Below are positions 31,803 to 43,533 of a stretch of 64,000 bases of DNA, piece after piece. Every line of letters begins with the position of its first letter. The first letter of the stretch is position 1. The DNA lies in NCBI GenBank assembly GCA_951394045.1, contig OX595998.1, positions 1,798,001 to 1,862,000 on the forward strand. The letters run 5' to 3'. A model generated the notes under the pieces. It ran no database searches. It was not told the DNA's origin and saw only the letters and a list, made by a program, of their open reading frames with translations. The translations under genes were made by a program, and so were the position numbers. The stretch comes from Nitzschia sp. DOCU1. Its lineage: Eukaryota; Bacillariophyta; Bacillariophyceae; Bacillariales; Bacillariaceae.

Positions 31803-34800
31803 TTAGACCGTCACCTCTGGCCCGCATCCTACGTCGTTGCAACAGGTGCAGCAGTCACAGATCAACTCTTCGCAGTCGACCGCAACATATTTCCCGTTGG
31901 GAAGAGCACACACGGGGGCAGGAACTTGCCCCACAAATTCATTCTTTCCAAGATTGACCTCCTCCAGTGCCACAACGTTTGCGAGTTCGGAAGGGACCTC
32001 TCCAGTCAAAAAGTTGTCAAACAATAACAGCGATGTCAACATGGTGAGCTGGCCCAGTTCGGATGGAAGAGACCCCTCCAAAGCATTTCCCGACAAGTCA
32101 ATACTTGTCAATGCAGCAAGACTCGAAATCAACTCGGGTGGAATGCTTCCTTGTAGGTTGTTCTCACTCAGATCGAGAACTTGCAAATTTGTCAACAACG
32201 TCATGCCGCCACTACTAGGCAAGGTACCAGAGAAGAAGTTTTCTCCTAGCTTGAGACTCGTCAATTGGACCAAATTAGACAGTGCCTCTGTTGCGGAAGA
32301 CAAGATCCCAGCAAGCTTGTTTTTGGTAGCATCCAGTGATACTAGCAAAGGAGCTTGTTGCACACCCGACAGATCACCCGTCAAATCATTGTAGGAGATA
32401 TTCAAGGATTCCAACGCAGCCGCCGATTGTATTAAAATATTGGTTTCCAATAGGTTGTTCGAGACATCGAGTACCTTTAGTGTTGCAAGGTCCATGGTAG
32501 GGAGACTTCCTTCCAACGTGTTATTGGAAAGGTTGAGATATTCCAAGCTATTATTGGAGGAGGTTGTCGCCGATTTCATGTAAGCATCCGGAATGATGCC
32601 ATTCAAGCGGTTTTGAGAAAAGTCAATGCTTGACAGACCAGGCAACAACAGAATAGTAGATGGAAGCTCTCCCTTAAGATCAATTCCACCTTGAACAAAA
32701 GCAAGCAAGCAAGAACAACAAAGTGAGATGACGATGAAAGTGTGGGGTCTGTATACAGCCCAGCAGCAGCAGGTCAGACAAGCAGGTTGTTAGTTTGACT
32801 CACTCAGTTTCAATTCCGATATCTCCTCGGTCGAGTCGTTGCAGCTCACGCCGAACCATTCACACTCCATTGCTTCGGAAAGCCATTTCTTCGCCAATCC
32901 ACCGCTACATGAGGAGGTTTCCTGTAACTGTCGACGTCGAACTTGAATGCTGTCGTCAGCAACAGCACTACTCGTGGCAGCCGCAGCACAATCTGTATCC
33001 CAAGGCTCAACAAGATTTTCCGTCGTTTGAAAGTAGAGCAAAACCAATAGATAGCGTTGAATAATTTGTGCGTCCGTCAAATCGTTGAGTGAGACAAGTG
33101 GCGAAGACGCCGGGGGTTCTTCGGTGCCACCACCGCCGCTGCTGCCATCAACACCATCCCCGCCGCTGCTACCACCTCCTACTCCCGCCGCTACTTCATT
33201 CTTGGCAGAATCGTCGACTGGTTCATAGGGAGGAAGATCTGTGGCGTTCGAATCGACGGTCATTAATACACCAGTATTGTTGCTTTCTGCGTCTGGCTCG
33301 CTTTGGTACAGAGCCATTGTCTTGCGATGACGACGAGCTTGGTGAAAGCGCGGATCTTGGTTGAGGATGTATTGTGCCGCAAGATAGGCGGATGTTCCAG
33401 GCGTATTGACATCGTTTCCAACAACGCTTCCCAAAAGATCTAACACGCGTTGATTTGGATCCGAAGTGCCACAAGTACAAGTACCTTGAGCAAAGGTCTG
33501 AAAGGTGGGACAACTAGCTTCTGTGACTTGTCCAGCCGCTGCAGCTTCTAAACCTCCACAGGTTGAGGTTTGGCCTGCGAATGTGACCTCGGTGTCTGGA
33601 TTCGTTATGGTTCCTTCGGGACAGACGGGGCATGCAAACGCCCCTTCATCCACGGGTCCACAGTCGCAGACATCGACCGCGGCCTCTTGCAAGGGTACGC
33701 AAAACTGATCAGAAATAGTTCCAGCGGCTGTGGTCAGCTCTGCGCACGTTGCACTGCGGGTACCATCGCCAGTAAAGGACAAATCTACAACACCACTCGG
33801 ATTCCGAACTTCTCCTTCGGCGCAAACGGTACAAGAAGAAGAGATTTCCGGGGCAGACGGTGCAGTAGAGTTTGTTCCACAGTCGCAGATATCCGACGAG
33901 ACTGCTTGTAGGGGCACACAGAACTCGGGCGATATAAGTCCTTGCTGGGCGAAGGTCTCCAGCTGGCCACATGTTAACGTCTCGATTCCCGGATATCCAG
34001 CTGAAGAAACATCGATGACACCGTCCGGGTTTCCAACATCTCCTTCGGCACAAACGGTGCAAGACGCAGTAGATCCCGATTGACAACCACATACATCAAC
34101 GGATGCCGCTTGCAATTGTGGGCAATATTCAGCCGGAATACTTCCTTGCTTGGCAAAGCCGTCTAGTTGTCCACACGTTAGCGTTTCTATTCCGGGAATG
34201 CCAACGGATGATACATCCAAAACTCCATCCGGGATTTGGATTTCGCCTTCGGCACAAACAGTGCAATTAGTCTCAGTAGGAAACGTTTCGCATTGACAAG
34301 TCTCGGCCGCCGCAGCTTGCAGTAGCGAACAAGACTCTGGAGGAATGAGACCCTGTTGTGCAAAGCCCTCCAATTGACCGCATGTCAGGGTTTCTACTCC
34401 AGGAACGCCGGCCGCAGTCACATCCAATACACCATTAGGATCACCCACCGGACTTCCGTCCGCACATACAGTGCAGACGCCCTCGCCGCCATCTCCTCCA
34501 CATCCACAAGGCTGGTCGGTAACTGCCTGAATGAGTTGACATTGACCCTCGGTCAATTCTCCTCCCTCGCCCTTTGCTTGTAGATCCATACATAAGGGTC
34601 GACCAACAATATCCACAATACCCTCCGGGATCGTTACATCACCCAAAGCACAAATATTGCAAGCAAATCCTCCCGTCGGCGATGCCGTAGGCTCTCCAGG
34701 AATCACGGGAGCTAGAGTTGGCGAGAGAGGTGGGCCGCCTCGAGGTGCCGGGGTAGGATCTTCATTGTTACGATTGTCCCATGCGTAGTAAATGCCCCAT

Positions 34801-35006
34801 CCCACTCCCGCCGCGGAACCGGCAACCAAAATGGCCAAGACCGCAATCATCCACCAAGCCGGAGCAAAATAACCTTCGTCGACCATATCGACGTATTCAA
34901 TAATTTCTCCAATTTCTTCTTCATCCTCATCTTCAAACAGTTCTTCTACTGTCTTTTGACTTCCGTCTCTCGTCTTGTTTTCGACGTCAGTAGTTTCCTC
35001 CATCAT
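31803..35006 (-). CDS. Membrane-anchored LRR protein with six Cys-rich repeats
   Basis: Exons 32804-35006 and 31803-32689, with a 114-nt phase-1 intron (GTGAGT...CAAG), give 1,029 aa. The cytosolic tail (1-47) is acidic and is followed by a membrane segment near 48-75. Six tandem repeats of about 60-65 aa at about 112-510 follow the pattern C-x2-C-A-E/D-G ... T-C-x-x-L ... C-x2-L-Q ... C-x-C; examples are CTVCAEGEIQIPDG and LQAVSSDICDC. I do not know a named family for them. Then comes the cap with IQRYLLVLLYFQTT and MECEWFGVSC, the intron at the cap/LRR border, about 9-10 LRRs (736-980), and a Cys tail, CDCCTCCNDVGC. The Cys pattern suggests disulfide-bonded extracellular or luminal stalks. 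It shares its plan with the LRR genes on either side. Confidence 0.87.
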
Positions 35007-35592
35007 GCTAATCTCTGTTTTTAGTAGCAGTTCTTTTCAAAGAGCTTCGAGCAGAGACAGGAACGACAATCACAATACGAAGGGGAATTTGGCCCTGACT
35101 ACATCCAGCACCGAGTGCTGATCATCGCAAGGGTAGACGAATATAGACTCTTTTGGCAAGGAAGAACTGCAACGATGATGCCCATGGGCAAAATCTTTTC
35201 TGGCCGAAAATAAGATCGTGCCAAATTGAAGATGGTCATAAAGAACGCCTATTTGGGGCTGGCCGGCGTGGGCGCGCCCAAATCCCGGCTTCCTCGCGAA
35301 AAAATGACTGACGTGTTTTTTGAAACGGACCATGCCGAACACCCCCACAAATGCGTTTTCAACATCGCGATCCCTTGCAGAAGTTTCCCCCTTCGCCTCT
35401 TCCTTTCTCGTCGTCGCATTGCATCCAAACGGCAACGATGACAAAGGCATCCTTCCTTATAGCACCATTGTACGCCCCTTTTGCGACTCAGCTAGGCATT
35501 GATTCTTGTCGGTAGTCTTTGCTTTTGACTAAGGGGGAGAAAGATTGCTCGAGGGCTTCCGTTTCTTTTCGACTGCCATCCATCCATCCATC
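35007..35592. promoter_or_regulatory. Divergent intergenic region (LRR gene and mitochondrial kinase)
   Basis: About 590 bp between genes transcribed in opposite directions, so it should contain both promoters. CCATCCATCCATCC lies directly upstream of the ATG at 35593. Small open frames inside have no support. Confidence 0.45.
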
Positions 35593-37203
35593 ATGGTGAG
35601 GACCTGCAGCAGCAGTAGACTGGGCAAACGGTGGGGCACCGACTTGCTGTTCACTACGAGCGAAGCGTTGATGGGAAGAAGATCTCTCTCAAAGTCATTG
35701 ACGTCGCTAAGCACTCGATTCTTCTTTTCAGCCGCCACGACCCGATTTCATCATCAGGTGTCGGTTCTGCCCCCACCGGCACATCTCTTCCGAAATCTGC
35801 AGCAGCGCTGTCATTTTTCGACAGAAGCCGCGCCATTCAATCCCATTGACACACCACAAATAGTCAAATGGTCCAAACAACGTCTAGCAAAAACAACACG
35901 CCCCGAACAAATGAAGCTAGTAGTGAAAGATATTGCTGTTCGATTGGGCCGACAGTGGGATTTGTTGGAAGAATTGCATCAATTGACTCAAAATCTACTA
36001 CAGCAAAAGTCCAGCAGCGCTACTGCCACGAGTTATACTGGCAACGAAAAGGTCATTTCTGCATCCATGACTCATGATTGGTGGTCCAAAAGTGATCGAT
36101 TGAGATTGCAACGGAGTCAAGCTCTTGAGACAGTCTCGAAAAACTTGCAGGATCTCCAACGGTTACATCGGGATACGCAACTCCAATGTCAACAATATCA
36201 TGACAACATGCCTGACTATGACGGTGATACAGCTACTACTAGTAGTATTTCGCCCCTATTTCAACGTCAACTCGGACAAGCCTGTAAAGAAATTTATGCA
36301 CGACATGCCTTGACCATTGAAACCATGGCAGAAATCGTCATTGACTTGAGAGGCATATTGGTAGATGCCGAAAACATACCGGAAACCATGATCCAAGTTC
36401 ATTCCATCGTGACTACGTTTTTGAAAAGCCGTCTCATGACACAACTCTTGTGTGATCATGTCGTGGATTGTATGATGCATTCGGAACGAAAACCAAATGG
36501 TGCCATTTCGGTCGACGTTCCCATTGCCGATCTTGTTCAATCCGCCGTGACGGAAGCCCGGCATTTAGTCGAAGTCAGTTTTATCCATATTGCTGATGAT
36601 GCCCATCATCAAGTTGAGGATCCTCCCGAGCCTCCCTTGGTTCATATCATGGAAGAAGAAGATGAAGACAATGTCAAAGCAACCTTGGTCCGCCCTTGGT
36701 TCCAATATGCCTTGGTAGAACTCCTCAAGAATAGTTTGGCAGTGACCATGGAACGAAATCGTCGCACGGACCCCCATTCACACTATTGGCCTCTGTATAT
36801 TCGAATTTACGAGACTCGAAATCATGTCGTGGTAGAGTTGTTGGATCAAGGGGGAGGACTATCTTGGCAGGAAGAAGAAATCACGAATGGACAGACGAAC
36901 AACGACAAAAACAAACAACCAAAAGATTGGTTTGAATTTGCCAATCGTCGAGACAAGTGGGATCGTTTGGCGGATCAACAAACCTATGCCATGGTAAGTA
37001 GTCCTATTCGAGGGCTCGGTGTAGGCCTGGCGTTGTCACGACTCCATTTACGTCAATTTGGAGGCGAATTGACTTTGGAGGATCGGCCCGAATCCTCCAA
37101 AGAGACCATGGGTGGAGTTGCGCACGAGCTTCAAAGTGGATTGACGGCTACGTTATTGTTGGCCAAGAATTTTGATAGAATTGAAACGGATATCTATTCC
37201 TAG
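35593..37203 (+). CDS. Mitochondrial PDK/BCKDK-type protein kinase
   Basis: 536 aa from the ATG at 35593; the frame extends only to a TTG upstream. The N-terminal ~55 residues are rich in Ser, Arg and Phe with few acids, as in a mitochondrial presequence. The helical domain includes FLKSRLMTQLLCDH, like the conserved R-I/L-x-x-R-x-L-x-x-Q/H segment of the pyruvate and branched-chain ketoacid dehydrogenase kinases. The C-terminal GHKL ATPase fold has the N box ELLKNSLAVTMER (Glu376, Asn380), the G1 box DQGGG (Asp418) and the G2 box GLGVGLALSRLHLRQFGG (about 474-491). These enzymes phosphorylate the E1 alpha subunit and switch off the dehydrogenase complex in the mitochondrial matrix. Sequence alone does not separate the pyruvate from the branched-chain type. 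It is longer than animal PDKs (~410 aa) because of the presequence and low-complexity inserts. Confidence 0.88.
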   Translation: MVRTCSSSRLGKRWGTDLLFTTSEALMGRRSLSKSLTSLSTRFFFSAATTRFHHQVSVLPPPAHLFRNLQQRCHFSTEAAPFNPIDTPQIVKWSKQRLAKTTRPEQMKLVVKDIAVRLGRQWDLLEELHQLTQNLLQQKSSSATATSYTGNEKVISASMTHDWWSKSDRLRLQRSQALETVSKNLQDLQRLHRDTQLQCQQYHDNMPDYDGDTATTSSISPLFQRQLGQACKEIYARHALTIETMAEIVIDLRGILVDAENIPETMIQVHSIVTTFLKSRLMTQLLCDHVVDCMMHSERKPNGAISVDVPIADLVQSAVTEARHLVEVSFIHIADDAHHQVEDPPEPPLVHIMEEEDEDNVKATLVRPWFQYALVELLKNSLAVTMERNRRTDPHSHYWPLYIRIYETRNHVVVELLDQGGGLSWQEEEITNGQTNNDKNKQPKDWFEFANRRDKWDRLADQQTYAMVSSPIRGLGVGLALSRLHLRQFGGELTLEDRPESSKETMGGVAHELQSGLTATLLLAKNFDRIETDIYS

Positions 37204-39113
37204 TGAAAAGTCAACATGTGATAGACGCCCAGATTATGGATTGAATAAGCAATGTCGATCTCGTAGCTTTTGAAATGCTGTCGTTTCCTGTCATTTCCCA
37301 GACGTTTATTGGAAAGGCCACACTTCTTTTTCCAAACGTCCAAACCTCGGCAAATGAAACCGGCAGGCCATCTGCCGCTTGGGGGAACATGTCCGCAGCC
37401 CTTCGCACACCGTGAGACAGCCACGTGGAAATGTCAAGTCTCCAAGAATATGTCAGAATGGTCCCCCGATGCGGCCATTTGGTAAAAGCCTGATTTACAC
37501 AAAACTAGGTAGCAAGGTCCCATTTCCCCAGCCGTCACACCTACGGGATAGAATACTCGCTGCTGGCGATATGTTTATCGTTCAAAGAGTAGTCTCTTCT
37601 TTCGTCGTGATGGTTTGCAATGCTGTTATCATCGTCGTTGAAGCAGTAGAAGCGACACCGACGGGATAGAATACTCCCTGCTGGCGATATGTTTATCGTT
37701 CAAAGAGTAGTCTCTTCTTTCGTCGTGATGTTTTGCGATGCTGTTATCATCGTCGTTGAAGCAGCAGAAGCCGTTCTCCCTCGATTGTTCTTGCCTCAGG
37801 TTCGGTAAAAGCCCGATTTCAAGACACTAGCAGTGTTTCCATTCCCTAGTCGTCGAAAAGGCTGGATATGATACCCGCTGGCGAAGCATTGTTGATCGTT
37901 GGAGTATTGGACTCTCCATTCATCGTGATGTTTTGCGGAGTAGCAGACGCCATTCTTCCACCATTTTTCTTGCCTCGAATATAATGATTCTCGGTGGAAG
38001 AAAAATAACTCATTCTCCAGAGATCGGCAAGAAACAACAGATCACGAAAGTTGTGAATCAACACCACGCTCAAGGCGAGGGTGAAATTGCTTCGAAGCGT
38101 CCCCATACTAAAAATAGCTAGTAGTAAAAGATGTTTCTCGTCGTAGAGTTGACAACAATGGTATTTGTTTGTCGAAATCAATCATCTTGGTCATGAGACC
38201 TCTGTGCGGTGATGAATGTAGCCCCGCCCACGTCCGTTGCGATTGTATTTTTGGGGACTGTGTCTGCATTCCACGAACGCGATGCCCAAAATCGTGAGTA
38301 AAAAGAGAGTTCGACTCGTCCGAGTTAGGATGTTGAGGAGAAGCAGGGGCTTGTATTTAAACCTGCGACACGCGGGAAGTTCCGAGGCATATCCAAAATA
38401 TTGGCATCGTCTTGGTTGCCAAGAATTTTAAATGAAAAGGCCCTTTTAGAGGTATAGTATTTTGTTACATAGGCAATAGTACTACGACTGGTAAAGAACC
38501 CTAGGAATCAGGGCAATTGAATTTAAAGCTACGCAAGCGGGATTTATTATTTAAAGGAATCCATTCCATTTAGGGTAGAAATTCCGTTTGAGTGACCTTG
38601 GCTATAAAATTCGACAATTTCGGTAGTGAAGGTACAGTCGGGTAAGATTGCGTATTGCACCAAGAGACTTCGCGCGCGCCTGACGTAGACTTTTGTATAA
38701 GTTTCTACGGCGTTCGGCAAATGGTTCTCGTGCCGGGACATTCCGGCCACCAGCGCGGTTAAAAGTGGTGCTTCGCCGACGTAGATCGGAGTGTTTGCTG
38801 GAGGCCGCGGCAGATAGGCTTTGGTGGCGAGACAGCGGTGAGGAATTCCCATTACTACTTCATATCTTGGGCATCATCTCCTACTGCAAAGCGGACCACT
38901 CCTGTCTGCTATTGTCCGTGGGTTAAAAGGATATTCAAAGTAGTGTTAATAGCGACGAATCTCCTGAAGAAATAACGGAGGAAATCAGAGGTAAGTTGCT
39001 GTTGTTCTGGGGCAGCGCTCGTTCTCGTTACATAGATCGGGAAAATCCTTTGCTGCATCACGCCGTTCCTAACTGCGTTCCCATCATTTATTGCATCAAC
39101 TCATGCAGACACC
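37204..39113. other. Intergenic region with diverged tandem repeats
   Basis: About 1.9 kb with no supported gene. It contains the 118-bp tandem repeat at 37543-37778 and a diverged third copy near 37805-37975. The last ~150 bp precede the third LRR gene. Confidence 0.5.
37543..37778 (+). repeat. 118-bp tandem repeat, two near-identical copies
   Basis: Copy 1 is 37543-37660 and copy 2 is 37661-37778, both beginning ACGGGATAGAATACTC. Differences are few (for example GGTTTGCAATG versus GTTTTGCGATG). A diverged relative follows at about 37805-37975 (GGTAAAAGCCCGATTT, then ATCGTGATGTTTTGCGGAG). It also matches the sequence left of copy 1 (GGTAAAAGCCTGATTT), so the ancestral unit was longer, about 180 bp. 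Confidence 0.85.
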
Positions 39114-42100
39114 ATGAATACTGAAGAAGGAGAAAACAATGGTGTTATTTCTGAGGGCGTAGTAGACGAGTCGAATGTAGTAGATTTGACAATGGAGGAA
39201 CCCCCTCAGGAAGAAGACGAAGTGGAAGAGCCCGAGCTTATGGAGGAAGAGGGAATCGCAGCTGCAGAGCCCACCATGATGGAAGAACCGGAAGCTTTGC
39301 AAGAGCCTGCCGTAACAGAAGTTATGGCACCTGTGGCGCCCATGGAAGAAGAAACCACACCAGTGGAAGAACCAGAACAGAAGCAGCCAGTTCCTGAAGT
39401 GACCACCATGCCTGAACCGGAACCAGTTGTTATTGAGGCCCCTGTAGTAGCGGCTGCTGTTGCTGCTCCTTCTGCAGTGGAAGCTCGTCGAGCCAAGGCT
39501 GCTGAACAGGAACGTCAAGATGCCCTGGCAAAGCAACGTGCCCGTGGAACTTCTCGGATGACTGCTGCTGGAGCTGTAAGTGTTGGAGCCGTGTCTGTTT
39601 CGAACGAAGGCCCCCAACCTATGGCCATGCCCGGGGCAATGTCCGTCATGCCTGGAGCAACGCCTGTTGCAGCTTCGGGTTCTTCTCCGACTGCCACCTC
39701 TGGGATGACTCAGGAGCAGCAGGATGCTATGGCAAAGCAACGTGCTCGAGGAACATCTCGCATGTCTAACACGCCAGGAGCTGTAAGTGTTGGAGCCGTG
39801 TCTGTTTCCAACGAAGGACCTCCGCCCACGGCCATGCCCGGAGCAATGTCCGTCATGCCTGGGGCAACGGCTGTTGCAGCTTCGGGTTCTTCTCCGACTG
39901 CCACCTCGGGTATGACTCGAGAACAACAGGACTCCATGGCAAAGCAACGTGCACGGGGAACCTCTCGCATGTCGAACATGCCAGGAGCTGTTTCTGTGTC
40001 TAATGAACCTCCGCCGGTTATGCCTGGTGCTGTTTCTATGGCCCCATCTGCCCCTGCGCCTTCTGCAGCGCCAATGTCTCAAGAACAGCAGGACGCCATG
40101 GCCAAGCAACGTGCCCGAGGAACAGCTCCTATGTCGAACACGGCAGGAGCTGTTTCAATGCCCAATGAACCCGCACCGGTAATGCCTGGAGCTGTATCTA
40201 TGACCCCATCTGCCCCTGAGCCTTCTGCAGCGGGTATGTCTCGGGAACAACAGGATGCAATGGCCAAGCAACGTGCTCGAGGAACGTCGCGCATGGCTGC
40301 CATGCCTGGAGCCGTCCCCGTTGCCGCCCAGGGTCCACCTTTTGACCACGTCCAGCAAGTTGTGTCTCAGCAAGAGGCAGATCTGATGGCCAAGAATCGC
40401 GCCCGCGGTACTTCCCGTGCTGCTGCCGGTCCAACTATGCCGGGCGCCATGGCGGTTGGTCCTTCTATGGAAGGTCCTCCTGTAGATGTTGTTCAGCAGG
40501 TTGTGACCCAGCAAGAGGCGGATATCATGGCCAAGAATCGTGCTCGTGGCAGCTCTCGCGCCGGTGCGGCGGCTCCTGTGCCTGGTGCCATGGCGGTTGG
40601 TCCTTCTATGGAAGGTCCTCCTGTAGATGTTGTTCAGCAGGTTGTGACCCAGCAAGAGGCGGATATCATGGCCAAGAATCGTGCTCGTGGCAGCTCTCGC
40701 GCCGGTGCGGCGGCCCCTATGCCTGGTGTCATGGCGGTTACCCCGGCGGCCATGGGGCCGCCAGTTGAGACTGTGGAACAGGTGGTATCGCAACAAGATG
40801 CCGACCGCATGGCCAAGAATCGTGCTCGTGGAAGTGCTCGCGCTGGTGCGGCGGCCCCTGTTCCTGGCGCCATGGCGGTAGCGCCTGCGGCGATGGGGCC
40901 TCCCGTGGATCATGTACAGCAAGTTGTTAACCAGCAAGAATCGGATGCCTCGATCAAGGCCCGTGCCCGTGGAGGTAGCGCCGCATCGGTTGCTCCTGGT
41001 GCCACGGCGGTTCAGCCAGCTCCAACTTCAGGTACGAGCGTAGAAGATGCCCTCGCATCACGTCGTCAAACTCAAGCCGAGCAGGATGCTGCTGCCAAGA
41101 ATAGAGCTCGTCGCAGCAACGCAGTCGACGCTGCTCCTGTTGTTCCTGCCGCGGCCATGGCTGGTCCACCGGTTGAAATTGAATCTGTCGACGCTGTAGA
41201 GCCTGGTGGTTTGGACGAATTGGCTCGTCGACGTGAAGAACGCGCTGCGGCCCGTAACCAACGCCGTGGTGGCGGCCGTGCAGTTGTTCCTGGTGTGGGG
41301 GCACAGTCGGTTGCTTCCACCGAGCCCACCCCGGAAACTCGCAAGATGGCCCGGGAATCAGCTGGAGTGCCCCCTTCTTCGGGTGCCTCCGTTGCCGGCA
41401 GTAGCGTTGCAACTCGTGCCTCTGCAGGATCTAATTTCTCCAACATGTCCGAAGACGAGCGCACTAGACGCTACAATGCCAAGATGGCGCAGATGGATCA
41501 GCAACACGAAGACCGTCGTGAAAAACGTGGCGGTGGCGATCCCAGTGACGCTACCGCAAACTTCTCGAACATGTCGGAGGCTGAGCGTCAACGCCGTTAC
41601 GATGCCAAGGTAGGCCAGGCGGAGCAGCAACACGACGACAACAAAGAGAAGCGTGGCACGGATTGGGATCCCAATGCCGGCCAACTCCTGCAACCCGCCG
41701 GAAGGTCCACACACGGTAATCTCCAAGCAAGTATACTCTCCGAGAAGTCGGAGATGTTCCCTACCGAGCAACCCTTAGGCTCTTCGACTCTAGGTCGCAG
41801 TATGACCCAGGCTATTACGACCGCCGATCGTGGTGTGGCCGTCGCTCCCGATGTCGAGTACGGAGAATACACCCAGCCTGTTGTTGACGATAACGACCTT
41901 GCTGTGGCCATTGCCATTGATGAAGAAGAGGAGGAGAAGGACGACAAGTTCTACGCCTATGCTGTTGAGTATGACCCTGATTCCAAGCCCCCAATTTACC
42001 AAAACCGTCGCTTTCGTTTGTATGGAATTGGTGGTGCAGTCTGCTTTGTTATTTTGGCCATTGTCCTGGTGGTTGGAATCGTTTCTTCTAAGAAGGACGG

Positions 42101-43533
42101 AGAAGTTGTGGTCATGACTCTATCGCCAACGTCCGCTCCTACCGCGGCTCCCACTACGGCTCGCGAAAGTCTCTACAGGAGTTTCTTCGCGGAAAACGTC
42201 AGCCCCAAGGTCATGGTCCCTGGCACTCCACACTACAGTGCTGCTCAGTGGATCATGAACGAGGACCCCATGCAAATGGAGAGGAGCAACCCCAACTTGT
42301 TACAGCGTTACATGATGGCGTTTTTGTGGTACCATACGACCAACAATAACCAAACTGAATGGCGCTCGTGCAATCCGCCCAAGGAGGGCGAAGACGATAC
42401 CTGCGAATTCCAGGAGTTTACTCGTCTTGCTAACGATTCCATTGCCTATGTTCCTCGCAGCAACAAAGTCCGTTGGTTGTCTGGCGGAGAGGAATGTGAT
42501 TGGGTGGGAGTGGAATGTGCTGGAGGATCTGCCGTTTTGGGGTTCCGCATATGTAAGTACATCAAAACATTGAAAGCCTGTTGTCTTCACACTGTATCTA
42601 ACGACAGTTTCCACCTTTGACGTAGTCGGACAAAATTTGACTGGAACGTTGCCCACCGAGCTGGCGGCTCTTCCTTTCCTTCAACGCATTTCCGTTGCAT
42701 ACAATCAAATGACCGGTACTTTCCCTGCCGAGTATGCTAGCTTGAAGTACTTGTTGGACATCGAAATTCACGGCAATTTGTTTACCGGGACAATTCCCGC
42801 GGAGTACTTCGAGAAGGAGACGATGACCCTGGTAAATTTCAACATTGGAGACAACGCCTTCAGCGGGACTCTGGATAGCCGCATTGGTCTCATGACTGAT
42901 CTTAAGGGTTTGCACATCTTTGAGAACAACCTTAATGGTCCCTTCCCTACCGAGATCGGTGACTTGACCTATCTCTCGTTCACTCGTGTGAATGGAAACG
43001 AATTTTCTGGCCCAATTCCAACGGAGCTTGGAAGGCTTGGCCAGCTCTCCGAACTCTGGTTTCACGAGAACCTTTTCAGCGGAACTATCCCGTCGGAGCT
43101 TGGTCGCCTCTATCGCAACCAAGATCTCCGTATCTGGGGCAACAAGCTGACTGGAACAATCCCCGAAGAGCTCTTCAACATGAGCAAGCTGAAGCGCTTT
43201 TCTGTCCGGGAAATGGCATTGACCGGAACCTTGAGTACTCGTGTAGGTCAGCTGACAGACTTGCAGCAGCTCAAGGTCAGCACGAACCAACTGACGGGAA
43301 CTATCCCATCCGAGATCCAGTCCATTGTTCCTTTGCGCCTTGCGTGGCTGCACTACAACCTTTTCACTGGCCAAGTGCCAGATGCAATTTGCACTCTTGT
43401 GAAACCAAACGGCCTTGAATTCTTGCAAGCTGATTGCAACCCCAATGATAATCCTCCAAACTTCTGCAGATGTTGCAGTGCTTGTTGTAATCGTGACGAA
43501 CAAGTCTGTCTCACGAACAATTTGAACAACTAA
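39114..43533 (+). CDS. Giant membrane-anchored LRR protein with repetitive Arg-rich N-terminus
   Basis: Exons 39114-42552 and 42626-43533, with a 73-nt phase-1 intron (donor GTAAGT), give 1,448 aa. An acidic start (1-120) is followed by eleven AK-x-RARG motifs (about 135-670), then two ~45-aa units beginning NFSNMSE (about 775-860), an acidic EEEEEKDD run, and a membrane segment near 968-993. Outside it are the cap (LQRYMMAFLWYHTT, W-x-x-CNP, ECDWVGVEC), about 10-11 LRRs, and the tail CRCCSACC. The acceptor at 42625 (GACGTAG) keeps the alignment FGQNLTGTLPTEL seen in sister genes. An upstream acceptor at 42607 (GACAG) would add six residues. The cytosolic repeat region is unique to this member and may bind a partner through its repeated basic motif. 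The function is otherwise unknown. Confidence 0.88.
39500..41110 (+). repeat. Array of about 11 degenerate repeats with AK-x-RARG core
   Basis: Each unit carries Q-x-(D/E)-A-x-x-AK(Q/N)RARG(T/S)SR followed by an Ala/Pro/Met/Val linker. Early units read MAKQRARGTSRM, middle units MAKNRARGSSRAGAAA, and the last two are degenerate (IKARARGGS, AAKNRARRS). The frame is kept throughout. Confidence 0.88.
40449..40730 (+). repeat. Two near-identical 141-bp tandem copies inside the array
   Basis: 40449-40589 and 40590-40730 are identical except for a few bases at the end of the unit (CTCCTGTGCCTGGTGCC versus CCCCTATGCCTGGTGTC). This points to very recent duplication or gene conversion of a 47-aa unit. 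Confidence 0.9.

Noticed and set aside
39096..40109. 337-aa minus-strand open frame rich in His/Arg/Ser/Cys
   Set aside because: Antisense shadow of the repetitive Ala/Met/Pro-rich coding region of the third LRR gene.
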